Below are positions 1-11,800 of a DNA stretch of 64,000 nucleotides, in pieces (the first letter of the stretch is position 1; each line of letters opens with the position of its first letter). A program made the position numbers and the translations under genes. A model generated the notes under the pieces. It worked only from the letters and a program-made list of their open reading frames with translations, searched no databases and was not told the DNA's origin. Origin of the DNA: Juglans regia (taxonomy: Eukaryota > Streptophyta > Magnoliopsida > Fagales > Juglandaceae); assembly GCF_001411555.2 (NCBI RefSeq), contig NW_023361338.1, forward strand, positions 1 through 64,000, given 5' to 3'.

Positions 1-1380
1 CTAACTAGACCTAAGCATTAAATCTAGCATCACATGGCAAAAACTTCATTAAAATATAACTCATACTCGAGAGCCTCTAAATTGAGTCCTAAGCAACCAC
101 TTGCATGATAAAATCATTCCATCAAAGATCTAAACCACCATTCAACAAAAATAAACTCTTAACACATAAATTAAAGTCTCAAGAACATCATATATGAAGC
201 TCAAAGCCATTAGATCACATTTCCATAACCAAATATCACAACTTTTCCAAACCAGAAACTATTTTGAGTCATCCAGTTTCTAACTTTCCAAACTCATGTA
301 AAACTATTTTATAGAAACAGTAACATGCTATAAATATAAACCTACTTGTATATTAACATGTTAACTTTACCATAGCAAGTTCTACCCAAGACTTCACCAA
401 AACATTCATCAAAATATCTAAATTTTACACAAACATTAAAACTATCTCCACTATGATGTTTGCATGTTCAAACTAAGTTTTCACTAATCAATACTCCATG
501 AAACATTACCCAACATATACCAACTTAAACTAGACTAAAAAAGGAACAAAATACATGAGGTTTATTCATGAGAATAAAGTTACAAAGGGGCTAGCAATGC
601 AAGGCAAAAACTACCAGAAATTAGCCTCAAGAGCTCTCTCGATTTCTCTCTAAACAAGTGATGGAAAAAAAAATGCAAAGTGTAAAGGAAATTCATGGGC
701 ATGGGTTATTAGGTAAAGGATTGGCATGGGGTGTTTGAGTGACCCTTGAATGGGAGGTTGGCAGCCAAAAGGTGGAGGAAAAGTGGGTTGCACAGCTGAT
801 GTCCCTTGCTACCAAACTGGCTGAGTGGATGGGCTTGAGTTTGGGTAGTCTTCTTTATTTCCATAAAATGACTATTGGAGGCTATTACTTGAGTGGATTT
901 TAGCCATATACTTGGCCTTGGGAGGGGGAAGAGATTTCCTCAAGAAGCCTTGGCTAGTGGTGGTTTTTCCTGGACCAAAAATAGGCCTACCTGATGTCTT
1001 CAATTTAGGGAACGGAGAAAGTTTCAATGGGGTTTCAATTGGATTAAGTCCAAATCAAGTTTTTCATGGCCCAATGTGATTGTCAAGATATAAAAGAGTG
1101 GTTAACAGTGTATGAGTATATAATCAAGTGGTTAATAGCATATGCAAGTGATTAATCAAGTGTTTAATAGCATGTGCAAGTAATTAATTCAAGTGATTAA
1201 CCACTTGATCAAAACTAGTCACTTTAGGGTTTAGAAACAAGTTTAGGGTTTCATCTAACACATGTGATTTAGGATTTTGATTGGATTCCAAAGGTTTGGG
1301 ATTTCATTAGGGTCGAAATAGTGTTTGCATAGATGGCAAGATCAGATGGCTTGATTTGCTCTCCATTCCATCACACTTGA
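1..1380. other. No gene recognised; AT-rich plant intergenic DNA
   Basis: I see no convincing open frame, RNA gene or repeat boundary in this stretch. A small run of direct repeats built on 'aagtgattaatcaagtg' lies around 1090-1210. It is probably old transposon sequence or gene flank. Confidence 0.4.
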
Positions 1381-1448
1381 GGCTCATTTGGTTACATAGA
1401 TAAGATGACATGACATGAAAGTTGAAATTTAAATAAAATATTGTGGGT
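1381..1448 (+). repeat. Fragment of the GTTTGGATA/gagatgag MITE family
   Basis: The order 'tttggttacatagataagatgacatgac ... gaaagttgaaatttaaataaaatattg' follows the 5' part of the fuller MITE at 23302-23500. Only one end is present, so this is a truncated copy. Confidence 0.4.
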
Positions 1449-1629
1449 TAGGCATAACGGTTTTGCATTGGGCCTCACAATACATCTTCAATTATGCACA
1501 AATTTTGAAAATACACATTAGCAGTCACATACAATGAACTAGGAATGCTAATGCAACATCATAAAAAACTCTTAGCAACCCTACAAAAATTCATGCATTT
1601 TTCCAATCATCACAAGCGGAGTTCATGAA

Positions 1630-2560
1630 TTGAGCATCCTCATACACATTGTTTAAATACTTGTTTATGTTTTTTAGCAGTGCTCAACTTTAACTACATG
1701 AAGCTCTATCTAGTAGGAACATTCAAGTAGATCATCATCAATCTTTTTCCTTACTGCACAAGCTTTGAAATTAGCAAATCTTGCTAGTGAAGACTAAACA
1801 TATTTGACGACATCCTTAATTTTTATTACAAAGTCATAAACATCCTTAAAGTCATCTATAACAATCAAGTTTAATATATGGGCAACATACCGTATATGAA
1901 GAAATTCACTATCCAATACTGTACAATTATTGTATGTTATCCTATCCCTCATGTAATCAATATCAACATCGTTAGAGGAGACAATATCAATGGTAATGGT
2001 CAAAACTTTATTAATCCTCCACTTATGCAATCCTAAGTCCAACACACTCACAATAATTTAGCCCTTATGGTAAGGAATTTGGCAAAACTTAGGGATTTTC
2101 TCGTACAATCTCCAATTGCAATCAATGAAATGTGGATAATGCAAATGTAGTTTATATTTTTTGCTGATGTCCAAGTATTAATGGTAAGACAAATCCTTTG
2201 ACCATCCAATAACTTCTTTAATTTTATCTTATCTTCATGATACAACTTAACGCAATCCCTTTGTAAAGTAGTTCGGGATGGCGATGTAAATCTAGACTCC
2301 TAATCAACCATATAGTCTATTAATCCCTCGTGCACCACAAGCCTAAAAGACAATTCATACCTAATAAAAAATTTAGCGATTGACATCCTAAATTTTTCAA
2401 GATCATACTTCAATAGTTGTTGTAGGCTACACACTCTTCCCTTTGCATCCCCTCTTAAGTCTAAGAGGAGAAGTTTCACAAGCATATAGGTGGTGCATTA
2501 TGGATGAAGTACCATTCTTATAGTAGCAATTGAATAGTTTAGCAGAATAATTATACCGAG
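1630..2560 (-). pseudogene. Degenerate hAT (RICESLEEPER/BED-type) transposase
   Basis: Short minus-strand open pieces line up in order with plant zinc-finger BED hAT transposases. 2300-2485 gives a piece with IAKFFIRYELSFRLV (family: ...IRHELPFRFVE). 2048-2245 gives RICLTINTWTSAKNINY (family: RICLTTDTWTS). 1794-2051 gives TIDIVSSNDV and LHIRYVAHILNLIV, the conserved centre around the second catalytic Asp and the C/HILNLIV box. Reading on to about 1630 gives a decayed 'SSLARFANFKACAVRKKI' stretch. Several stops and frameshifts separate the pieces, and no complete C-terminal dimerisation domain is visible, so the copy is dead. Family recall supports hAT, and I did not find its inverted repeats. 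Confidence 0.75.
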
Positions 2561-3085
2561 CTTTTAGATTATCATGGTCAATAAGCTCCACTTTAGTAAA
2601 GTGTTCTCATACCACTGAATGATATGTGGATGAAGGTGTTGGAAGACTCCCATACTCCTCCACATCCACCGGAATAGAAGAGTCGTCACCACCCCCTGAA
2701 TTGTATCAACATTACAACTCAATGTATTTTCTTCCATCTGAGTAAATAAATAACAAACCACAAAGAAAATCAACAATGAGAAAAATAAATATCATAATGA
2801 GATAAAGAAAACAATATGGAAGTATAGTTATAGAAAGAAAAACTAAATAAACCGAAAACGAGAGAAGTTATGAAAAAATTAGGTTTATAGACGACAACTC
2901 TTTGCCGGCTGGGTATACAAAGAAAAATTGTAAGATGTGGGGAAGTATGCAAATAATTACACATCTTCATATTGAAAAAGTATGTAGGGTGAAGTAAAAA
3001 AGTCAATGTGATATTAGTGGTATAATTAACAGATCTAGGAGCGAGTTAAAGAATGTAATAAATCAGTCCCTATTTGAGATAAGCA

Positions 3086-3093
3086 TGTTCTAC
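3086..3093. repeat. 8-bp target site duplication, left copy (TGTTCTAC)
   Basis: TGTTCTAC here is repeated exactly at 4046-4053, flanking the element at 3094-4045. An 8-bp duplication is the hallmark of hAT insertion. Confidence 0.85.
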
Positions 3094-4045
3094 TAGGGCT
3101 ACAACCCGATGAACAGTTGCGGGTTCTGGGCCCGAGCTGACCCTACCCGACCCGACACTATTTACGTGCCAAACCGATCCGACCCGACCCGCATTTAACG
3201 GGTAGGGTCGGGTCTTTTTAAAAACAAATTAAAATATTAATTTACTTTACTTCTTTTATATATATATATATATATATATTTATTTATCTTACCTACCTGC
3301 TACATCAGACTTAACTAGAGGCCCAAGTCATGCACAGAAACATGAAGACTGGGACAAGACACTGAGAAACATGAAGAAGAAGAAGAGATAAATATCTCAA
3401 ATCTCACCTAGATCTTTAGATCAAACCGACAAGAGCAAGCCCTGGAGGAGACAACTGCCAAGAAATGCAAGAAAGTGAAGTGCTATGGTTCACGTTGGCC
3501 TTGGTTTAGAAAAGTGTGATGTGCTATTCGTCAAATCCCAGCAACCCAGAGCATAAGGGAGAGGTAATTCTTCCAGACCCATTTCTTTTTCTTTTTTTTC
3601 CTTAATTTTTTATTTTGTAAAGGTAGATGATTTTCCCCCATTTTTGTGCATGCAATCGGCCCAAAAGAAAAATAGCAACACTCCCAAATGACAAATATCA
3701 TCAAGAAATATAGCAAAAATAAATTCATAGAGACTGACGGACTAACAGACTTAGTCTAGAGAGAGAGAGAGAGAGAGAGAGATTACCAGTGGCAAGGCGT
3801 TGGTGGTGCTCGGTGTGAAGACTAATGGACTGAAATGAAATGGAGAGAAGATGAAGAAGGCGACAGTGGGTAGGGTTTTGCAGTGGGGAGGAGATTCACA
3901 GAGGTTTTTGGTTTCAACAGTTTCGAAGGTTTCGACATCTCTAAATCCGTTATTAAACTTTGACCTGATGAACCTATATTTATTCGGGTTGGACGGATCG
4001 GGTGTTACGGACGGTGCGGGCCAAAGCCTTTTATGCACAGGCCTA
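3094..4045. mobile_element. Non-autonomous hAT-like DNA transposon, 952 bp
   Basis: The element starts TAGGGCTACAACCCG and ends so that its reverse complement begins TAGGCCTGTGCATAA, giving short imperfect terminal inverted repeats (TAGGgCT / TAGGcCT). It is bounded by perfect 8-bp duplications TGTTCTAC. The left subterminal region is rich in ACCCGACCC / GGGTCGGGT motifs and the right carries GGGTTGGACGGATCGGGT. Such subterminal clusters are typical of plant hAT elements. The interior holds an (AT)n run near 3258-3280 and a (GA)n run near 3759-3782. Short open frames here show no transposase similarity, so it would need transposase from elsewhere. Strand is undefined. Confidence 0.82.
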
Positions 4046-4053
4046 TGTTCTAC
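4046..4053. repeat. 8-bp target site duplication, right copy (TGTTCTAC)
   Basis: Exact match to 3086-3093 on the other side of the hAT-like element. Confidence 0.85.
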
Positions 4054-5801
4054 CACTAGAAGGTAGCAACAGATCCTAAACTCATATCATCTTGAAATGA
4101 TAACGGTATAGCTCAACCCTTACTTTAATAAAAGTTTTTTAAAAAAAAAAAAAACTTTATAATGGAAAAAGGAAGAAAAGAATCGGGTATAGCCATCTTA
4201 TGCTTGGGAGATGGGCTTGTCTCAACTTGTGAAGGATGAGGCGGAATGGATTTGACAGGTTATTAGGTCAAATGGTTTGTGTTGCAAATCCAAGATAATT
4301 ATGTAGGCGTCTGAATTTCTTTAATTACATGCATCCGAACAAGGGAATTTTAGAATTTTTGGAAATCCGAAAAACATCACTAGCATCCAAACGTCCTCAA
4401 TTGATTTATTGCAAATGGGCATGTCTTTCCAAAGCTTTGTTGCAAAGAATTATCCATTCCAAATTATCTATACAAGCTGTTATAGTTTTATACTTTTACA
4501 TTGACAAAAAAATAAAAAATAAAATAAAATAAAAACCCGATTGAGTATGTTATTAGGTTATTGGGAGTTTTCTAGAAACCGACGAGAGATAAACTGGAGA
4601 GAGAGGAATTTAAGAAAAGGCTAGTGACGGTGTCCGTCGAAGGTGATGTTCGAAACGTCTAGAGAGAGAGAAACGGCGACAGAAGATTGTAGAGAAACTA
4701 GGGTTTCGATGAGAGAGATCTATCGCAGTCTGAGAGAAATCTAATCATCTAGGTTAACGTTAAGCACCAAAAAACAGCGTTTTGTAGCTAAAATTAATTT
4801 TTTTAAAAATAAATCCCAGTACCCAATTATCAGCCTAGTCAAACCTAGATCGATAACCACTTCGAAAACCTAATTATCTGAGCATCGGAATAAAATTTAG
4901 CTTGGTTGAGTAGTCTTACTTCTACCATCAAACCTATATAGAAGTTCTATAATAGAACTCACTTACACCATAGATTTCAAACCACGGAAAAATATGGAGA
5001 TAATTGGGTTTGAAAAGAAAATAGGATGTCGAATTACTACCTTCTAAGAAAAACATTTTTTGCATTGATTGTAATAAATGAATTCATTTATGCACGTTAG
5101 TCTAAAAAAAATTTATATCTTTAGATACCCTTCAGTTGCATAGATTTCCTTTGAATTTAGGCTTGAAACTTGGCTCCATCTAAAGCTTGGTACGATCAAA
5201 TCCTGGAAATCCTGTTACCATTCTCGACAGGTTTAGAATGTGAATCTTAAGCACCCAAAAAACAAGATCATGCAAGATAGCATGATTGCAAACTGAAGCG
5301 GCAAAGTCATCCTGCCGAAAAAGAACTTGACATATTTCAGTACATCGTAACAATAAGAATAATGCTTCTATACCTCCTCAAATTAACCCCCTCATTTAGA
5401 ACCTTCATGCATTTAATTTTTTTAAAATATTTAAACATGTTTAAAAAATGTTTAAAATAAAAAGCCAAAAAAAAAAATAATAATAATATAATTTACACTA
5501 GACGACACAATGAACGGGCACCTTCAAGCAGTAACGTAGCACCGCTCTAACAATAATATTGGAAATTATAATACACCTCCATCTTCATTGATTGAAAAAA
5601 TTTAGTTGTGTAACAAACATTTAAAACTTTGATCAATTTCAAAAAGAATACTAAAAAAACCTCAGGGAAAAATACATTTCTAAATTGAAAAATTTCGCTA
5701 CAATTTTACAAATCAAGCATAGGGCCACCATATGCCAAATAAATTACAATTAGAAGTGACGGACATTGGCAATAGTTTACATCTTTTGAAAGTGTCACTG
5801 A
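4054..5801. other. 3' flank of the IPUT1-type gene; no further gene seen
   Basis: This stretch lies downstream of the minus-strand gene and includes its 3' UTR just left of 5802. I see A-rich low-complexity runs and a short (gaga) patch near 4600-4670, but no open frame with recognisable similarity and no clear transposon end. Confidence 0.4.
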
Positions 5802-8800
5802 TCAACATAAGAAACATAAGCTCCTACTTCGTGTATTGCCTCTGTCTTCCAAGCCTTTCAAGAAAGCTCTAATTGCAAGATGCTCTGAAGAGTAAGTCAT
5901 GAAAGATGCCAAAACCAATCCTCCCACACCCATCAAAGCTAACCTGTTTAAAAAACTCTTTCTTGATTACTCTTTTAATTTTCTGTGGGGCTTGACTGAT
6001 GGAATGCCGAGCAAGAACAAATTAAACAGAAGAACACAAGTCTGCCACTAATATTTTCAGACAATCATATAGAGAAAAAAATTATGTACAGAATCATTAA
6101 CTTGCTTTGTGATCAAGGAGAATAACGACATATTTGGAAGAATTAATGATAGAGATAAATAGGAGCAGAGAGGGGAGCAAAGAGGTTTACACATAAAAAT
6201 AAAAAAATAAAAAAAAATAAAAAAAAAATAAAAGAAAAAGAAAAAAGGAATGTGATTGGCTTCTACATTTACATAAAGGCATGAGTACACAAATTATATA
6301 TAAGAAGCAATGCCTCGTTGAAATAGCGGGTTAACAAGTCACCTAACAGCCTCCCTATTATTTACTTGAAAGGAGAGGAAAAACATTCAACAAAAGAAAA
6401 AGAAAAAATAAATAAATAACTTGGGTTAGTAAGCTAAGCACTCCTTTTTGCCAAGGAGATGAGCTCTACATGAAGTTAGAACAAATGCATGAGCATCCAA
6501 TGATTTTTTATGTATCCTTCGGTAAAAGTGAATTAAATATTTCTTCGTTAAGTAATGGCACAGAAGTATTAAATAAAAAGTAGTTCTTGAAAGAATGAAA
6601 GGTGCAAGAAAGATAATTAGCTTCATGGACACAAAATTCTAAATTTAATGAAAGGTATTATGAATATGGAAGTCTAAGTGAGCCATTTGTCTCTACAGTA
6701 GAAGCAAAATATCTCAACTCAATGCATATGACCATATCTAGGGACAGTTACCCATTTGCCCCACTAATAACCATGTCTTTACTTGTAACCTCTACCACCC
6801 AGCAAATCTCACCACCCTCGTCATGTTTGATTCTTCGACATTAATATAAACTCTTTCACATTGGCACGATTAACAAGCTTCTATTGCACAGGTCCAAACC
6901 AACTCAAAAGAGAAGAATAAATGAGAAAAGAGAAGAAGTGAGCAGCCGAAAGATAATAAGTTTAGGGTCTTTTTAAATATATACAATAAGTGGGCAGGCA
7001 GGCATTCTACCCGCTACCTACGCACTATACGTGTTTAAAAGTACAGATCTGCCCACTGGGCCCATGTAATGGGCGGGTTGCCCGCCCGTTTCCAAACAGG
7101 CCGGGCAGACCAGGTCCAGGTGAATCCCACCAAGTAAATTCAATGATTCTTTTTACATTTTTTTCTTGAGTTATGAATACCATTAAAATTATGGTTGCAT
7201 GATTTTGTTTCTCATTATTTTCATGGAAGAGGGAAAAAAGGAAAGCAAGACATTAATGATGACAATAATCAGCACTACGATCAACCAAATTACCTAGCAA
7301 AAAGAGCAGTGATCCCAAAAAGACACGGTAAAGATGGGCCCGCAACAGCCAAAAAGGCCATCACTAACCCATAATGCCACGTCGCAACATCACAGGGCAA
7401 TCCTTGCCGGTGATGACCTGCAACACACAACCATCAATGAATTTCCATAATAGTACAAACAAGGAACTAATGGGCACAAGTCATACATAACCATGTAAAT
7501 TAGATATACATAGCTACTTCAAGCCAACAAACCTTTTCCAGAATCATAATCAAGAGATTCAGGATCAGAGGAGAAGGATCCCACCGCAGCTTTTGTCTTC
7601 CCCCATATGGAAACCAAATATAGATAACCTCCAAATAGAAGAATGAACAATGTAAATGTCCATTCATACATCAAGAGCAAACCAGTCCATGGCATCACTT
7701 GATGAGGCACAATTGCTAGAGCAAGTGCAAGCGACACCGCAGCCGCCACAAAACAGACACAGACAGATATTCCACCCAAATAAATAGGCACCTTGGTGTT
7801 CGCACCATTAGAGAACTGTTTAAGATCACAACAGAAAATATCAACAAAGACAAAATATAGATGGAGCAATTGCACAACTAACCGCAAGAAGTTCAAGAGT
7901 ATAACTTCATTTTATATAAAAAAGAGAAGCTTAGATATGAAAGCAATCTTGCAGATCCAACTCGTTAGAAGGGGAAGAAACTAACCTGATGGTTGGAACT
8001 GATGGTCGATGATGTAGAAACACCACTATAACTAAGTGATCCACCATATCTAATTTTGTAGTACATATGTCTGATGCTATTGCACAATGAACTTCTACAA
8101 AATGAACCAAAGTACTCCCGTGTCTGTATAAACATAACATAACATTAGATGCAGAAAACAATAATCATTTCGTTGTATGCTTGATAAAAGATAATGGTGA
8201 TGATAAAACAGGTAAGCGCTGACCTGAAGAAAAGACTGATAATAACAAAAGAGTAAAGCCAAAGGCGGTAGTAGAAAAAGAAATTTGACAAGAAGGTCAT
8301 CATTAGGATTTCCGCCCCCTCCAGTTCCAGGAAGGGATTCCTCAAGCTGTTCCCTAACATTCTGCAACATAAGCAAACAAAATAATAATAAATAAAGAAC
8401 ATATTAGAACTCGCAGAATATTAATGTAATCCTCTGCCACTAGATAAGACAGTAATTACAACTTAATAACAAACCATCTTGAATAATAAATACTTAGCAG
8501 GTGCACTTTCTCTTCTTCCTATACCACCCACCCGCATCATGTAGAATAGCATGCCAATTCAGAGGCGCAGATATATCCCTCGTAACTAGACAAAAAAAAA
8601 AAAAAAAACTCCCATTCCTCTCTCAAGAAAAAAGACAAAAACTCCCTAAAAATTTTTAGAAACAAGCAGACAACAGTTACTTGTAAAGATGGATAGAGAA
8701 CTGATAAATTAAAATAGAAAATCAGAAAATTTAAATAATTTGGTAAAAGAATCTGAAGCTGATACCTGCCAGACATCAACAGGTTTCAACAGCCAAGATG

Positions 8801-11800
8801 TCCACCAGTCCCAAGGCTTAAGGGGGCCAAGTGTATAGTGAATAACGCAGAGTTCACTCTCATTTACCATCCACTGCATATACAATTGAATAAAAGATTA
8901 GACAACTTATATAGGAAAACTGTATACATAACAAAAGTACATACAAAGAAAACTTAGTCAACACTCATCAATCAACAAAGTTATAACGCTTTTCACATAA
9001 AAAATGATATGAACCCGCGGGAAAGGAATCCCTTGAACCCACAGTCAATTTGAAAACTTCCCAAGAAAGCCAAAATCAAGTCAAAGGATGGAGAACCGAT
9101 CTTCATCCTTCAAGCCTCATCTTGAATGTTGAGCTCTTGCTAAACTCGTCCCAAGTGGATTGCATCAATCCTTGCATTGTCTCCGTGATCTTTAAGACTA
9201 GGCCCATCATGGTTCCCATCAAAAAGGCATCAATAGAACGATAAGTGCATATGCGCAACACCCCTAGGAGATGAAAACTGTTCTTTACAAGTCCTAGAAC
9301 ACTCATATAGGAATGTTAACATGTTTGCCATCTCGTCAAATAAACTTATTATTTATTTGGACTACATTAATCCACCAAAACCCCCCACAGCTAAAGCAGA
9401 TTCTGGCGCATAGAGCTAGTGATATTCTCACCTATCTAATTCTTTAAATCCTATTGGAGCTATTTAAGCCTTCACTGTATATAAAAAACCACAATCACTA
9501 ATAAAAAAACCAAAAGGGGGCCACATGTCCTCTGCCTCTGCAAAATGAAACAGCAATCAGCTAGAGATCTCACAATCCAGTAAAATAAAATCCTACCGCT
9601 GTAAAATTTTCCAATATCCCATTATAGAGCAGCAGAAAAAATAGTTTTTGTTTTTAAGAAATGAGTACTCAATATAAATAACATCCTTAGGTTATCTGTA
9701 ACATACGGGTTCAAATTTAGGGCTTAAAACTAGTATTATTTCTTTTATTATTTTACTTTTGTTAGCATCTTAGGAAATATGCTAACAGTAAATTAGTTAT
9801 TTCCTTCCCTATCAAAACCTTTGTATAGTTATCCGTTAGTTTCCATATTAGATTAGTTTCCTAGTTTGAAACCACAACTCGACTCTTCAAAATCCTCTCA
9901 AAATCCGTATCCTCGTAGGAATAATTTTCCAAGTGTAGCCAACTTCAAACCCTAGCATATCTACTGAGGACTCACGCCGCTCACCTCCCCATTTTCTATA
10001 AACCCCACAAAAATCCTCTGTTTTTTTTTAAACACACTGAAATACCTGGAGGAAGAACACTTTCGCATAAGCCTTATTTTCTGCCCAGCCACCGCCGACC
10101 ACCCTAGGACATCGGAGCACCAACCACGGTGCCAGAAATTGCCGGCGAACCTAGCCCTGTCGCACCCACTCCCTTCCGGTAAGCACATCGCCGTCGGCCA
10201 CCATTTCCTGTCTCTAGTGTTTTTCGGTTTGATAGTTCTCTCTCTAAACTCTCTCTTTCTCTCTCTCCCTCCCTCTCTTGGTGTCGCACCACCATAGGAA
10301 CCTCCTAGTTGCACCGACGTCACGTCTAGCCACCCAGAGCCGCCGTCGCACTCAGCCCCTCTCTCGGTAAGATTTTGCACGACTCCCTCCCACATTCACG
10401 AGCACTCGGTGTTAGCCTTGTGCTTTCCAGAGGAAGCTTCTTCCTTTAATCTGGAATGGGCCCTTGGGCCTTAGGCCTATTCAGCCGAATGCCTCTTTAA
10501 AATTCTAAGTGGACTGTTTTCCCAATTGGCCTTAGGCCTTCTTCCTATGTTCGATTGATTGAATGTTACTAAAATCATATGAAAGCCATGAGATGTTCAT
10601 ATAGTAATTCAAGTCAAGTATGCCGTGTAATGGACTAGTCAGATTATGCAAACCATGTCCATGTAATACATAGATTATGTATGCCATGTTCATAAAGTAC
10701 TTAGATCATGTATGCCATGTTCATAAAGTACTTAGATCATGTATGCCATGGAATGTCATAAAATGTTCAGAGCATGTTATGTCATGTCATGTTATGCTAT
10801 GCCATGTATAAGAAAATGCCATGTTATGCTATGTACAAGAATATGCCATGCTATGCTATGCCATGTACAAGAATATGCCATGTTAGAAATGTTCATGAAG
10901 CCTAATAAATTCTCATGCATTATGAAAGATAAGAAATGTTACGGTGCCACAGACTCAAGCGTGGTTAACCACAAGTAAAGTGAAACACGGAATCAAGCGT
11001 ATTTCACTCCATGTTATTTAGTTAAGTGAAGCACGGACTCAAGCGTGTTTAACTCCATCTTACTCCATTAAGTAGAACACGGACCCAAGCGTGTTTCACT
11101 CCATGTTATTCAGTTAAATGGAACACGGATCCAAGCGTGTTTCACTCCATGTTATACAAGTTAAGTGAAATACGGACCCAAGCGTGTTTCACTCCATGCT
11201 ATACAAGTTAAGAGAAATACAGACCCAAGCGTGTTTCACTCCATGTTATGATAAGAAAAACAAGTTATTATGCATTCACATTACATGATTGCCATGTTTA
11301 TGTATGCTTCCGCTCATGTTAATGATGAATATATATATGCTATGTGAATATGTGACGATATATGCATATATGTGAAGTTTTTCAGAAAGTTATATTACGT
11401 GTATGATTGGGAATCTGTGATGCTATATGTATGTTGTTAAGAGTCTTCAAAACTTTAATCAATGCTAGGCCAGATTATATTTTATAGTATGATGTGCTAT
11501 TTACTGAGTATTCGACTCATTTTTGTTTGTTTTCCTGTTTTCTTTCATGTCTAATTTTTACAAATGGTGATTATGATGACGCAGAGCTGGATGGCCAGGA
11601 GTAGATCTAGCATAAAGACTTAGGAAGAAATAAGTGTTTTTTACACAAGAACTATAATCCTTTTATGTCATTCGTAGGATGAGTTTATGTCTTTCCACTT
11701 CACGTTCAGTTTTGAAACAATTATGATCATTTCAGTTTTCAATAAACGAGGTAATTCAGGATATGAATCTCTTTACCGGGCTTTATGTTATGAATGTTAA

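Noticed and set aside
10739..10978. 79-codon Cys/Met/His-rich frame resembling a metal-binding peptide
   Set aside because: It is generated by the repeated atgccatgtt/atgctatg units in LTR debris.
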